This document shows, in pieces, positions 51,615-59,815 of a stretch of DNA of 64,000 nucleotides (position 1 is its first letter; each line of letters starts with the position of its first letter). Both the position numbers and the translations under genes were made by a program. Location of the stretch: contig NZ_FNEG01000003.1 in NCBI RefSeq assembly GCF_900100075.1, forward strand, positions 461,978 to 525,977, written 5' to 3'. A model generated the notes under the pieces. That model saw only the letters and a program-made list of their open reading frames with translations, was not told where the DNA came from and did no database searches. This DNA comes from Chryseobacterium jejuense. GTDB lineage: Bacteria > Bacteroidota > Bacteroidia > Flavobacteriales > Weeksellaceae.

Positions 51615-51639
51615 AAAAAGCCGCTCTGAAAAGAGCGGC
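51615..51639 (-). terminator. Terminator of the bacteriocin-like gene
   Basis: GCCGCTCT and AGAGCGGC form an 8-bp stem around GAAA; the A run at 51615 on the plus strand gives a T run for the minus transcript. Confidence 0.8.
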
Positions 51640-51670
51640 ATACTTTTTTAGTTTTTAATGGAGCTGCTGA

Positions 51671-51955
51671 TTAGCAAGTAGAACCACACTCTAATAATTT
51701 GATGTGGATTACACCATTAACTACACACTGTGTTTGGCATAAAGCGTTTCCAACAACGGTACCTACACCGCCGATAACACCACCTACTGTAGAACCTACA
51801 CCGCCGATAACACCACCAACGATAGTACCTACTCCTCCGATAACGCCACCAACAACGCCACCTAGACCACCTAATAAACCTCCGATTGGATCAAGTAATC
51901 CTTCTCCTGAAATAGATTTTAGCTCGTTTCTGTCTAGTTTTTTGAAATTTTTCAT
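51671..51955 (-). CDS. Bacteriocin-like precursor peptide with glycine-rich repeats
   Basis: The 94-residue product starts MKNFKKLDRNELKSISGEG, the leader of a Bacteroidetes bacteriocin-like group (K-x-L-x-R-x-E-L-K-x-I-x-G). The core is a run of hydrophobic glycine-zipper units, GGVVGGVIGG-V-G-T-I and relatives (three copies of about 11 residues, positions 33-67), then a C-terminal segment with four Cys (LCQTQC and LECGSTC) that could make two disulfides. Cleavage after GEG or in the LLDPIGG stretch would release a membrane-active peptide. No adjacent C39 protease or transporter gene is seen. Confidence 0.75.
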   Translation of the reverse strand: MKNFKKLDRNELKSISGEGLLDPIGGLLGGLGGVVGGVIGGVGTIVGGVIGGVGSTVGGVIGGVGTVVGNALCQTQCVVNGVIHIKLLECGSTC

Positions 51956-52342
51956 GATTAAAATTTTATATGATTAATACATCACAAATATATGATAATT
52001 AATAATAAACTTATATTTTTTTGAATAAAATAATTAAACAATTTTATTATTTAATATTTCGTTAATATAAATGGATAATTATGGAAATATCATTTTTGTT
52101 TGTATCTGATTGATTTACTATTTTTTAAAAAACATATTTCAAATTTTAAATATTAGAGTTAATATTTCAATGTAAATGAACTTTTTTATGGTTAATATTT
52201 AAAAAATGTTAAAATGGTGTTTTGAAGGGTAAAAATGAATGAAAAAACAGGAAAAAACAGATGTGTTTTGAACCCATTTTGTTGGCTTTAGTTAACAAAT
52301 GATAAAATTCTCCAAATTTTATGGTAAAAGCCTTTCCTATAG
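51956..52342. other. AT-rich intergenic region between the bacteriocin-like and XRE genes
   Basis: No further ORF is supportable. It must hold the promoter of the bacteriocin-like gene on the minus strand, but I found no convincing consensus site. It is unusually T-rich, with the words AACTTTTTT and TTTTTTAAAA. Confidence 0.4.
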
Positions 52343-52391
52343 TTGATAGAAGGAAGCAAAATTCGTATTTTTGTGGACATACTTCTATCAA
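52343..52391 (+). promoter_or_regulatory. Promoter and inverted-repeat operator of the XRE-S24 regulator
   Basis: TTGATAGAAG (52343-52352) and CTTCTATCAA (52382-52391) are perfect inverted repeats with a 29-base centre. The -7 element TATTTTTG (52366-52373) matches TAnnTTTG, and TTG of the left arm is at the -33 spacing. The right arm overlaps the start codon, suggesting autorepression. Confidence 0.6.
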
Positions 52392-53182
52392 TGTCAATTT
52401 TTTCAAATAATATACGCTCTCTGAGAGCCAAGAGAAAGCTTTCTCAACAAAATGTAGCTGATGATCTTACGATTTCCCGAGTGAGATATTCTAAATACGA
52501 AAATGGAATTTCAGAACCTCCTATTGAGCTTCTTATCAGGATTTCCAAGTATTTTCATGTCAGTATCGATCTGCTATTATCTGTTGATCTTCAGAAATAT
52601 TCAACAGAAGATATGATGAAACTTCCGGATAACAGAATTGTTCTTCCTGTAGCTGTAGATGATCTTGGAAATGATACCATAGAAATCATTCCACAGAAAG
52701 CTTCCATGGGATATCTGGAGGGATATAGCGATGTGGGGTATATTGAAAGCCTTCAACGTATTGCTCTACCCTTTTTAAATAATGGAAAATATAGAGCATT
52801 TCCGGCAGATGGTGATTCGATGCCGCCTTTTAGAAATGGTTCATATATTGTAGGAAAATATGTAGAAGGAATTGATGAGTTAAAACCTGGAAAGACCTAT
52901 GTTTTCATTACCCAGAATGATGGGATTACCTACAAGCGTTTTAAAGAAAATAAAGGAAATGCTATTTGTGTTAGCGCAGATAACTCTTTCTATGAGCCAT
53001 ACGATATTCCGTTTGAAGATATTGTAGAAATATGGCAATATGCCTCAGGAATTTTCCCGGAAGATTTTGAACCAGGAGATTATGAAAGTTATAATTTCAA
53101 AGAAATGTTCAGAGAATTGAGACAGGACATCAAAGAATTAGATAAAAAGGTTTCTACACGTCGTAGAAAGTCTTCACAATAA
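52391..53182 (+). CDS. XRE-family regulator with S24 (LexA/CI-type) domain
   Basis: Start at ATG 52391, giving MSIFSNNIRSLRAKRKLSQQNVADDLTISRVRYSKYENGISEPPIELLIRISKYF (helix-turn-helix 1-65). A linker follows and an S24-type domain lies at about 115-225 with FPADGDSMPPFRNGSYIVGKYV (Ser of GDSM, the putative nucleophile) and GITYKRFKENKGNAICVSADNSFYEPYDI (Lys of TYKRF). The 263-residue product resembles cI/LexA-like repressors. It may respond to damage-induced co-protease action. No phage genes are nearby, so it is probably a domesticated regulator, perhaps of the divergent bacteriocin-like gene. Confidence 0.85.
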   Translation: MSIFSNNIRSLRAKRKLSQQNVADDLTISRVRYSKYENGISEPPIELLIRISKYFHVSIDLLLSVDLQKYSTEDMMKLPDNRIVLPVAVDDLGNDTIEIIPQKASMGYLEGYSDVGYIESLQRIALPFLNNGKYRAFPADGDSMPPFRNGSYIVGKYVEGIDELKPGKTYVFITQNDGITYKRFKENKGNAICVSADNSFYEPYDIPFEDIVEIWQYASGIFPEDFEPGDYESYNFKEMFRELRQDIKELDKKVSTRRRKSSQ

Positions 53183-53207
53183 ACGGATTAACAATTTTCA
53201 GAAAAAG

Positions 53208-53245
53208 CAAACAGGCTCTTCAAATCATTTTGGAGAGCCTGTTTT
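53208..53245. terminator. Bidirectional terminator between XRE-S24 and alkaline phosphatase
   Basis: AAACAGGCTCT and AGAGCCTGTTT form an 11-bp stem with a 14-base loop and T and A runs at the ends. Confidence 0.8.
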
Positions 53246-53290
53246 AAAACCAGCTAAAAATATAAAGTATGATATGAAAATACTTTCAGT

Positions 53291-54685
53291 TTATAGAGGA
53301 CATGCTTCCAACATTAGGTAATGCAGGTCCATATTTTTGATATAAGGCTTTAAAAGCTGACTTCCCGGTCCGTATGCTGTTGCTTCTACATAATCTCCCG
53401 AATGGTCCATACTGATCCAGCCTACCGAATTCCGACTTTTCTGAATTTCAGAATAAAGTTTGAACGGTAATTTCTTATAATTGTAAAGTCCTTCTTCTTT
53501 TTCAAGTCCATTGTAAAAACTTTGTAAGTGCTTGGCTTCATCATCGTTCAGAATAAGTTTGTGGCCTTCATATATCCAATCTTTAATATCCTTGGCAGAA
53601 TGATCTTTATGAATTTTATTCAGGATATATTCATTGGTATAGTGATAGTTTGAAATACTATTAAAGTTTTTGGTGGCATCCGTCCCATAAATGATTCCGG
53701 GATTGGCATTCCCATGATCTGTTGTGATGATTACTAAAGTATTTCCATCTTTTTCAGCAAAATCTATTGCTGTTTTCACAGCTTCATCAAATGCCAGCTG
53801 ATCGTGAATCAATGCCGCTATATCATTGGCATGAGCTGCCCAGTCTACTTTTCCGCCTTCTATCTGAAGAACAAAACCTTCCGGATGATCCTTCATCTGA
53901 TCAATAGCCGCATCTGCCATCTCTGCTAAAGTAGGTGTGTTTTGAAGTTCTTTAAGATGAGTCCTGTCAATGCTGTATGGTAAAGCTCCGGTATTGAAGA
54001 TTCCTAAAATCTTGTTTCCTTTTTGAATGGTTTTGAGATCTATACCATTCTTCATAATTTGATAGTTCTTTTTTTTGTAAACAGAATAAAGGTCTTTTTT
54101 ATCTTCTCTTTTTAAAGGATTAAAAAATTCATCTCCGCCACCCATCAGAATATCTATTCCCAGTTCTGCATACATTTCAGCAATTTGAGGTTCTGCATTT
54201 CTTTTGGTGGAATTAACACAAAAACCTGCAGGTGTAGCATGAGTAATGGTAACACTGGTAACACAACCCACTTTTTTTCCTGCTTTTTTATATTTCTGCC
54301 ATATTGGAATATGGTTTTCTCCATTAGCACCGATATTTAATACCCCATTTTGCACTCTTATTCCGCCTCCGAAAGCTGAACTGGCAGCTGCGGAATCTGT
54401 TACGATTGAGCTTGCAGAAGCTGTATCCATTAATGCACGTGAAACTGTCTTCTCATGATATAAGTTGAGCCAACGGCTTTCCTTTCCCAATATGTTTCTG
54501 GAATAAAGATCTGCCATTGAAAGGGTTCCAAGGCTCATTCCATCGCTCACCATGAATATGATGTTTTTTGCTTTTCCGGCTCCCGGAGATGTAACCCTTT
54601 TTGTAGAACTCCAGAGTTCAGTGGGTGATAGTGATAATAATCCTGAAAGCAGTACTGAACCTTTTAGAAATTTTCTTCTATCCAT
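53291..54685 (-). CDS. Exported alkaline phosphatase
   Basis: The 464-residue protein starts MDRRKFLKGSVLLSGLLSL, an RRKFLK Tat-type signal. The enzyme core is complete: FMVSDGMSLGTL (metal Asp), IVTDSAAASSAFGGG (nucleophilic Ser of TDSAAAS), TITHATPAGF, LQIEGGKVDWAAHAND (Asp/His zinc ligands), ITTDHGNANPG and MDHSGDYVEA (the last His). It removes phosphate from monoesters, is exported folded, and needs two zincs and a magnesium. It lies 78 bases from the CobW-type GTPase gene on the same strand, so it may belong to the same Zur-linked transcript. Confidence 0.93.
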   Translation of the reverse strand: MDRRKFLKGSVLLSGLLSLSPTELWSSTKRVTSPGAGKAKNIIFMVSDGMSLGTLSMADLYSRNILGKESRWLNLYHEKTVSRALMDTASASSIVTDSAAASSAFGGGIRVQNGVLNIGANGENHIPIWQKYKKAGKKVGCVTSVTITHATPAGFCVNSTKRNAEPQIAEMYAELGIDILMGGGDEFFNPLKREDKKDLYSVYKKKNYQIMKNGIDLKTIQKGNKILGIFNTGALPYSIDRTHLKELQNTPTLAEMADAAIDQMKDHPEGFVLQIEGGKVDWAAHANDIAALIHDQLAFDEAVKTAIDFAEKDGNTLVIITTDHGNANPGIIYGTDATKNFNSISNYHYTNEYILNKIHKDHSAKDIKDWIYEGHKLILNDDEAKHLQSFYNGLEKEEGLYNYKKLPFKLYSEIQKSRNSVGWISMDHSGDYVEATAYGPGSQLLKPYIKNMDLHYLMLEACPL

Positions 54686-54762
54686 ATATTGTATAAATAA
54701 TGCACTAATTTATTTCATATTTTCACTTAACGATACTTAGTTGCGTTAACAAAAGGTTAATT

Positions 54763-55962
54763 TTAAATATGTTGAGGGAAAGGGTCTTTAAATTCTGCTT
54801 TTCGATCAAATAATTCTTTTTCATGATCGCTGATAAGACAGGCAGTAAGATCTTGTAAGATTTGTTCTTTGTCCAGATCTTGTCCAATGAAAACCAGTTC
54901 ATTGATTCTGTCACCCCAATTTTTATCCCATCTGCTTTCAATGAATTCCTGATTTTCTATAAAAGAAGCATATTGCGCTCTATGGCTCATAGGCATACTA
55001 CTCCACCAAACTCCTGCTTTCTCCAGACGAAATGAACCTCCTGCCTGAGAAAAGTTCAAAGCATCATCAGGCCTGGAAGCCAGCCAGAAAAGCCCTTTGG
55101 CTCTTAATATACCTTCAGGATAATGATTAAGGTATTCCCAAAGCCTGTTGGGATGAAATGGTCTTTGATCTCTGAATACTAAAGAGCCTATTCCATATTC
55201 TTCTGTCTCAGGAGTATGATGATCAGTCTGCAGTTCTTTTTGCCAGCCTGCAGAAGCCTGTGCTCTATCAAAATCAAATAACTTTGTATTTAGAATATTT
55301 TGTGGATCAATTTGACCAAATTCTGATTCCAGAATGGTAGCCTCCGGATTTAATTTTTTTAGTGCAGATTTCAAAAATCCGAGCGTTTCCGGATCAATTA
55401 AATCTGTTTTGTTCAAAATAATAACATTGGCAAATTCAATCTGGTCGGTAAGAAGGTTAACAATGGTACGATAATCTTCCTCAATATCAGTGAGCCTACG
55501 GTCCATCAATCGTTCATTAGAAGAAAAATCTTTCATGAAGTTAAAACCGTCCACAATAGTTACCATAGTATCTACATAGCTGAAGCGGGAAAGATCTATT
55601 CCACTTTCTTCATCAATATAAGTAAAGGTTTGTGCTACGGGAATGGGTTCGCTGATTCCTGTACTTTCGATTAAAAGATAGTCGAAGCGATTTTCAGAAG
55701 CTAAACGTTCTACTTCAACCATAAGATCTTCTCTTAATGTACAGCATATACATCCATTGCTCATCTCAACCAGCTTTTCTTCTGTTCTTGAAAGGGTATT
55801 TTGGTTTTCAACAAGCCTTGCATCAATATTAACTTCACTCATATCATTGACAATTACAGCCACTTTTAAGCCTTGTTTATTGTGCAGAATATGGTTTAAT
55901 AGAGTTGTTTTTCCGGCTCCTAAAAAACCACTCAGCACTGTTACCGGGAGTTTCTTTGTCAT
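54763..55962 (-). CDS. COG0523 (CobW/ZNG-type) GTP-binding metallochaperone
   Basis: The 399-residue protein has the G-domain with P-loop [16 protein letters not shown] (10-25), the metal-binding motif [11 protein letters not shown] (CxCC, about 70-80), and NKTDLI (G4). The C-terminal CobW domain begins near 240 and includes [30 protein letters not shown] and [24 protein letters not shown]. Members move Zn(II) or other metals to client enzymes under limitation. It follows the MerC-like gene with a gap of 6 bases, and a Zur box is upstream of that gene, fitting induction by zinc starvation. Confidence 0.92.
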   Translation of the reverse strand: MTKKLPVTVLSGFLGAGKTTLLNHILHNKQGLKVAVIVNDMSEVNIDARLVENQNTLSRTEEKLVEMSNGCICCTLREDLMVEVERLASENRFDYLLIESTGISEPIPVAQTFTYIDEESGIDLSRFSYVDTMVTIVDGFNFMKDFSSNERLMDRRLTDIEEDYRTIVNLLTDQIEFANVIILNKTDLIDPETLGFLKSALKKLNPEATILESEFGQIDPQNILNTKLFDFDRAQASAGWQKELQTDHHTPETEEYGIGSLVFRDQRPFHPNRLWEYLNHYPEGILRAKGLFWLASRPDDALNFSQAGGSFRLEKAGVWWSSMPMSHRAQYASFIENQEFIESRWDKNWGDRINELVFIGQDLDKEQILQDLTACLISDHEKELFDRKAEFKDPFPQHI

Positions 55963-55968
55963 TTTTTC

Positions 55969-56307
55969 TTAATGTTTGTGATTCTTGAAATTGATAAGAT
56001 GTGCTGTGATCAATCCTGCTGCTCCTACATAAATCAAAGGAAGATGCACTTCGAATATAAAATCTGCTGCTACAGAAACAGCAATAAGACCAATTGATAT
56101 CCAAAATAAGAACTTAAGCCTGCGGTTGGTGATTTTTTTCGTTAATCTGTAAACGACAAGGGTTCCTATGGCAAGAAAACCAAGGTCAACATAGGGATTA
56201 TGGGATATTCCGATGGGAATAATAAGCAATAAAGGAAAGACAATACAATGAATAAGGCATAAAACTGCCGCTGAGATTCCTACTGCATCAAGAATTTTAG
56301 ACTTCAT
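55969..56307 (-). CDS. MerC-domain inner-membrane protein
   Basis: A 112-residue protein with four transmembrane segments (about 9-29, 37-50, 60-80, 87-104). VLCLIHCIVFPLLLI is the MerC-type metal-facing Cys/His segment, and the C-terminus is INFKNHKH. In mercury-resistance loci MerC carries Hg(II), but here the neighbour genes are a COG0523 GTPase (6 bases downstream) and a divergent Zur-like gene, so a role with zinc or a related ion is more likely. The actual substrate is not known. Confidence 0.85.
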   Translation of the reverse strand: MKSKILDAVGISAAVLCLIHCIVFPLLLIIPIGISHNPYVDLGFLAIGTLVVYRLTKKITNRRLKFLFWISIGLIAVSVAADFIFEVHLPLIYVGAAGLITAHLINFKNHKH

Positions 56308-56330
56308 AAAGATCAGGATTTAAATTTGTT

Positions 56331-56390
56331 ATTGTAACTTTGTTGCAAATGTAAATATAAAATCCTAAATAACGCAACTTTGTTGCATTA
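56331..56390. promoter_or_regulatory. Two Zur-type boxes between the MerC and zur genes
   Basis: GTAACTTTGTTGC (56334-56346) and GCAACTTTGTTGC (56374-56386) are the degenerate and the better copy of the palindrome seen at 14421 and 51507, with centres 40 bases apart. Each lies near one of the two divergent start codons. Confidence 0.65.
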
Positions 56391-56395
56391 AAATA

Positions 56396-56788
56396 ATGAA
56401 ACAAGTCAGAAATACCCACGCCAAAACCGAAATTTTAAACCTTATCAACAGCTCCGAGGTTGCTTTAAGCCATTCTGATATTCAGAAGCAACTAGGCGAA
56501 CTATGTAATAGAGTAACCATTTACAGAGTTTTAGAAAGGCTTGAAAATGAGGGCGCTGTCCATAGAATCATCAATGTGGATGGTGTGGTCAACTTTGCAA
56601 AATGCAGTGGTAAATGCAGCCATGAACAGCATTTTCACAATCATGTTCATTTTAATTGTAAAAAATGTCATTCTGTAACGTGTATTGAGAATGCGATACC
56701 GGAAATTAGCTTGCCAGATCATTTTATTGCAGAGGAATACAATTTTATCATCAGCGGTGTGTGCCCGAAATGTACGATTGAGGCATAA
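56396..56788 (+). CDS. zur: Fur-family regulator, Zur-like
   Basis: The 130-residue protein has the Fur winged helix (about 1-75: TEILNLINSSEVALSHSDIQKQLGELCNRVTIYRVLERLENEGAVHRI) and a dimerisation domain with the metal clusters CSHEQHFHNHVHFNCKKCHSVTCIEN and the final CPKC. The CxxC pairs form the structural zinc site. I call it Zur rather than Fur by its setting: it shares a promoter region with the MerC/COG0523 operon, and its site recurs before a ZnuD-like receptor. Fur cannot be excluded without testing. Confidence 0.85.
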   Translation: MKQVRNTHAKTEILNLINSSEVALSHSDIQKQLGELCNRVTIYRVLERLENEGAVHRIINVDGVVNFAKCSGKCSHEQHFHNHVHFNCKKCHSVTCIENAIPEISLPDHFIAEEYNFIISGVCPKCTIEA

Positions 56789-56808
56789 ATAACTTTCGGA
56801 TACATCCT

Positions 56809-57690
56809 TTAATTTCCTCTGTATGCAGAAGGCGTCATACCGGTGTATCTTTTGAAAAACCGACAAAACAGGGATGATTCGGTAAAATTTAGAATATCAG
56901 TAATTTCCATTACTGAAAGATTGGTTGTTTTCAATAAAGATTTGGCCTGTGCTATAACCGCTTCATTGATCCAAACCAGGATAGACTTTCTTGTCTGTTT
57001 ACGTATTATGGTAGTGAGGTATTTACTGGTTAGATGCATTTTCTGAGCATAAAAGGAAACACTTCTTTCTTTTTTATGATGATGGTATAATAAATCAAAA
57101 AAAACAGCTGTTAATTCTTTAGCTCTTGTATGTTTTTGTTCCTGTTCCTGTTCACCATTAGTATTATATACATCTTTTATTTCCGCTAAAAGGGCTAACA
57201 ACAGGAATTGAAGTATGTCTGCCTTACTCCTGCTTTCTTCTCTATAATAATGCATAGAAATACTTGTATGGTGTTGTCTAAAGACCTCAAAACCTTCATC
57301 ATTTAACCTGATACAAGGTATTTGCCCTATTTCGTGAAAAAACATGTAATGATTGGAAAGAGAATCTCTGGAAATAAAATCAGGATCGAAAAAAATAGTG
57401 TCTATATGCAGATCATCCGATACCTCTATCGGTTCCATCATAGAGCCGGGAAGTACAACCATGAGAGTATAGGGTTCCAGTAGCCTTTTCTGAAAATTAA
57501 TTTTCAGTTCTGCTTTTCCTTTTATACAGATTGCGCAGATAAAACCATTGACCGTATGCGGATAATTTGTTAATCCTTTTCGTACAGAATCTTCAGTTCT
57601 GTTTACCACAATTCCTTCTACATTCTGCAACCCAATTTTCTCAGACACATAAGTTATACTGTAATTTTCAACATCTTTCACGCTTTCCAT
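56809..57690 (-). CDS. AraC-family transcriptional regulator
   Basis: I use ATG 57690 (MESVKDVENYSITYVSEK; 293 residues); a frame to 57807 adds 39 unlikely residues. The N-terminal cupin-like sensing domain (about 10-160) has GFICAICIKGKAELKINFQ and LMVVLPGSMMEPIEVSDDLHID. The C-terminal two-HTH domain is VSFYAQKMHLTSKYLTTIIRKQTRKSILVWINEAVIAQAKSLLKTTNLSVMEITDILNFTESSLFCRFFKRYTGMTPSAYR. The protein is divergent from the M24-like gene at 57837 and probably controls it. The ligand is unknown. Confidence 0.9.
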   Translation of the reverse strand: MESVKDVENYSITYVSEKIGLQNVEGIVVNRTEDSVRKGLTNYPHTVNGFICAICIKGKAELKINFQKRLLEPYTLMVVLPGSMMEPIEVSDDLHIDTIFFDPDFISRDSLSNHYMFFHEIGQIPCIRLNDEGFEVFRQHHTSISMHYYREESRSKADILQFLLLALLAEIKDVYNTNGEQEQEQKHTRAKELTAVFFDLLYHHHKKERSVSFYAQKMHLTSKYLTTIIRKQTRKSILVWINEAVIAQAKSLLKTTNLSVMEITDILNFTESSLFCRFFKRYTGMTPSAYRGN

Positions 57691-57836
57691 ACCATCAATT
57701 AAATTCCAGGTAAAGAAGATATTTATTTTCCAATAAAACAAACGTATTGCACATTTATTCTTCTTCTGGGATAATATCCTTCGATCATTGATCTGCTTAC
57801 TTTGCATCAGCTTTAATAATTAATAAAGATTGAGTT

Positions 57837-59105
57837 ATGAAAACAAAAATGGAAATACCATTGCCTTTATCATTGAAAGAGCGTGATCGTCGTTGGGAGA
57901 TTGCACGCACCATCATGAGAAAAAATGAACTGGACACCCTGATCATTTACGGAGACAGAGAATCTGCAGCACCCGCCCCGTTTTGTATTGATCATTATTT
58001 TACCAATGACAGACTTGGGTCTGTTGTGATATTTTACAAAGAAGAAAAGCCAATTGTTATAACTTTTGCTTCTATGATGGTGGCAGATCATATGCAGGCT
58101 TCTCTTCGTGGAGATCAGCAATGGATTGAGCCTGAACAAATCTATGTTGGTAAAACTGGGTCCAATATTGGAAATATCCTTAAAGAAAAGGGCCTTTCAA
58201 ATACACCTAAGATTGGAATCATTGGTTTGGAGGCTTATCCACCTTTCTATTTTGACGGAGCACTTCCCCATCGTACATGGAAAGGGATCATGGAAGCCTT
58301 TCCAAATGCTGAAATAAAATCTGTTTATATGGATTTTTTCAAAATGACTGCTCCAAAAAGTGATGAAGAACTGGCTTTAATTAAGCATGCTGCGCATATT
58401 GGGGAAGTTATGAGTGAAGCGATGCGTATGACTGTTAAGCCCGGAGTGAGTGAAGCTGAAGTAGCAGCAGCTATTACCTCGGCCTGTATTTCAATGGGAG
58501 GGTTTACGGCTGAAATATTAATGGGATCAGGACCTGAATATATTGGGTGGGGGCCGCCTGCCTGGCAATATCGGTCACAGCCTCCCCGAATTATTAAAGA
58601 AGGAGACATTGTTTTATCTGAGATCTTTGCATTGTATGGGATGTATGAAACTCAGCATCAGGCGGCAGTAGCGGTTGGAAATATACATCCAAATATTGAA
58701 CGTGCAGCTCATGTCGCCCGCGAGTGTTATGAAGCAGGAGTGGATGTGTTGAAATCGGGAAAAACTTTTGGAGAAGTTGTTGATATCATGGAAAAACCAC
58801 TTTTAGAAGCTGGCGGATGGCATGTACATCCTTTAATACACAGTATAAACCCTTATGGTCCTATTGGATTTGGAACAGCTCCGGGGATAGAAATATTACC
58901 ACAAACTGCCCGATACGGAAATGTGGGTAGGTTACCCAATCCTGGAAGAGATTTAGTATTGCAGGAAGGAATGTGCTTTGCCTTTGAACCCAATTGTGCT
59001 TTTGGAAATCATCTTGCCAATATTGGAGGAACTGTAATTGTTGGTAGAGATAGAGGAATTGAACTCAATACAAATTCAACCCATCTGATGAGGGCAGAAT
59101 ATTAA
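57837..59105 (+). CDS. M24 (creatinase/prolidase-like) family protein, metal ligands altered
   Basis: The 422-residue cytoplasmic protein has the N-terminal creatinase domain (about 18-165: DTLIIYGDRESAAPAPFCIDHYFTNDRLG) and the pita-bread domain (about 180-415: SDEELALIKHAAHIGEVM, CISMGGFTAEILMGSGPEYIGWGPPAWQYR). In metalloaminopeptidases the ligands are D, D, H, E, E. Here the first two sites read LSEIFALYGMYETQHQ (no DxG...D), His is present in HVHPLIHSINPYG, Glu in CFAFEPN, and the last site is IGGTVIVG. So it is probably a metal-independent, creatinase-like enzyme. The substrate is unknown. Confidence 0.85.
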   Translation: MKTKMEIPLPLSLKERDRRWEIARTIMRKNELDTLIIYGDRESAAPAPFCIDHYFTNDRLGSVVIFYKEEKPIVITFASMMVADHMQASLRGDQQWIEPEQIYVGKTGSNIGNILKEKGLSNTPKIGIIGLEAYPPFYFDGALPHRTWKGIMEAFPNAEIKSVYMDFFKMTAPKSDEELALIKHAAHIGEVMSEAMRMTVKPGVSEAEVAAAITSACISMGGFTAEILMGSGPEYIGWGPPAWQYRSQPPRIIKEGDIVLSEIFALYGMYETQHQAAVAVGNIHPNIERAAHVARECYEAGVDVLKSGKTFGEVVDIMEKPLLEAGGWHVHPLIHSINPYGPIGFGTAPGIEILPQTARYGNVGRLPNPGRDLVLQEGMCFAFEPNCAFGNHLANIGGTVIVGRDRGIELNTNSTHLMRAEY

Positions 59106-59123
59106 TAGAGGGAAAAGGTTAAA

Positions 59124-59154
59124 AAAATAATCCTTCCAACCGGAAGGATTATTT
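59124..59154. terminator. Bidirectional terminator between M24 and the Cys/His protein
   Basis: AAATAATCCTTCC and GGAAGGATTATTT form a 13-bp stem around AACC with A and T runs at the ends. Confidence 0.85.
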
Positions 59155-59637
59155 CTATAAAGGAGAAATATACACTTCTATTTTAGTTCCGTCATAGTTG
59201 AAAGTACCATCGGAATTAATTTTTCCAAGAACCCATTTCATATCTACCGGTACAGACCATGCAGAACCTAATGAAAACCCGTTTACGGATCTGATCTCAT
59301 TACCATTTCCTGTTGTAATAGCTGAATGAAACCATGTTTTATCAATAGGTCTGTAGAAACCAATGGCTTTTCCTTTAGCAATGGGAGAATATCCATCCCA
59401 TTTTTTCCCTCCAGGATAGTTGAAAGTTTCTAACCATTTTTGGCCTGCTGAACCTGCCAATTGATCTGGGCTAATGTGGGCTCCTCTCATGTACAGGGCA
59501 TAAGCAACCACATCATGACATACTCCGTTACTGTACTTTGAAATATTTTCTGCTCCTGAAAGAACGGCATGAGCTACAGGTGCCCTTTCAGATAAAGATA
59601 GCTGAGCCTTCCTGGCTCCTTCTGGTGTTACTGACAT
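59155..59637 (-). CDS. Small Cys/His protein with NlpC/P60-like features
   Basis: The 160-residue protein has no signal peptide. GVCHDVVAYALYMRG has Cys near the start of a helix, as in papain-fold amidases, and WFHSAITTGNGNEIRSVNG has H-S-A-I-T-x-G-N-G, like the catalytic His strand (H-x-x-I-x-x-G-N-G). The rest (FNYPGGKKWDGYSPIAKGKAIGFYRPIDKTW) would place the strands of such a domain. If active, it would cut an amide bond in peptidoglycan or protein; lack of a leader fits a toxin or effector delivered by another system. I recognise no named family. Confidence 0.55.
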   Translation of the reverse strand: MSVTPEGARKAQLSLSERAPVAHAVLSGAENISKYSNGVCHDVVAYALYMRGAHISPDQLAGSAGQKWLETFNYPGGKKWDGYSPIAKGKAIGFYRPIDKTWFHSAITTGNGNEIRSVNGFSLGSAWSVPVDMKWVLGKINSDGTFNYDGTKIEVYISPL

Positions 59638-59815
59638 ATTAATACTGTTTGTTTGGTTAGCGTAAAGATAGTCATTTTAAAATTAATTGAAAATGAATGG
59701 GTTATAAGAAAAAATAGAAAATGAAGTTTGATGATTTTCAATATTTCAACCTGGCTTCAACTTTTGTAACTTTTTATGTATATGTCTGACGTATTGTATA
59801 TTAAAATTCAATACC

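Noticed and set aside
51750..51880. Tandem DNA repeats of about 33 bases considered as a CRISPR-like or minisatellite array
   Set aside because: They are in frame in the bacteriocin-like gene and encode its 11-residue glycine-rich units; there are no spacers.
52391..53182. Phage repressor marking a prophage
   Set aside because: No integrase, portal, capsid or lysis gene lies near it; neighbours are chromosomal metabolic and surface genes.
55969..56307. Mercury-resistance operon
   Set aside because: Only a MerC-like gene is present. MerA, MerT, MerP and MerR are absent, and the partners are a COG0523 GTPase and a Zur-like gene.
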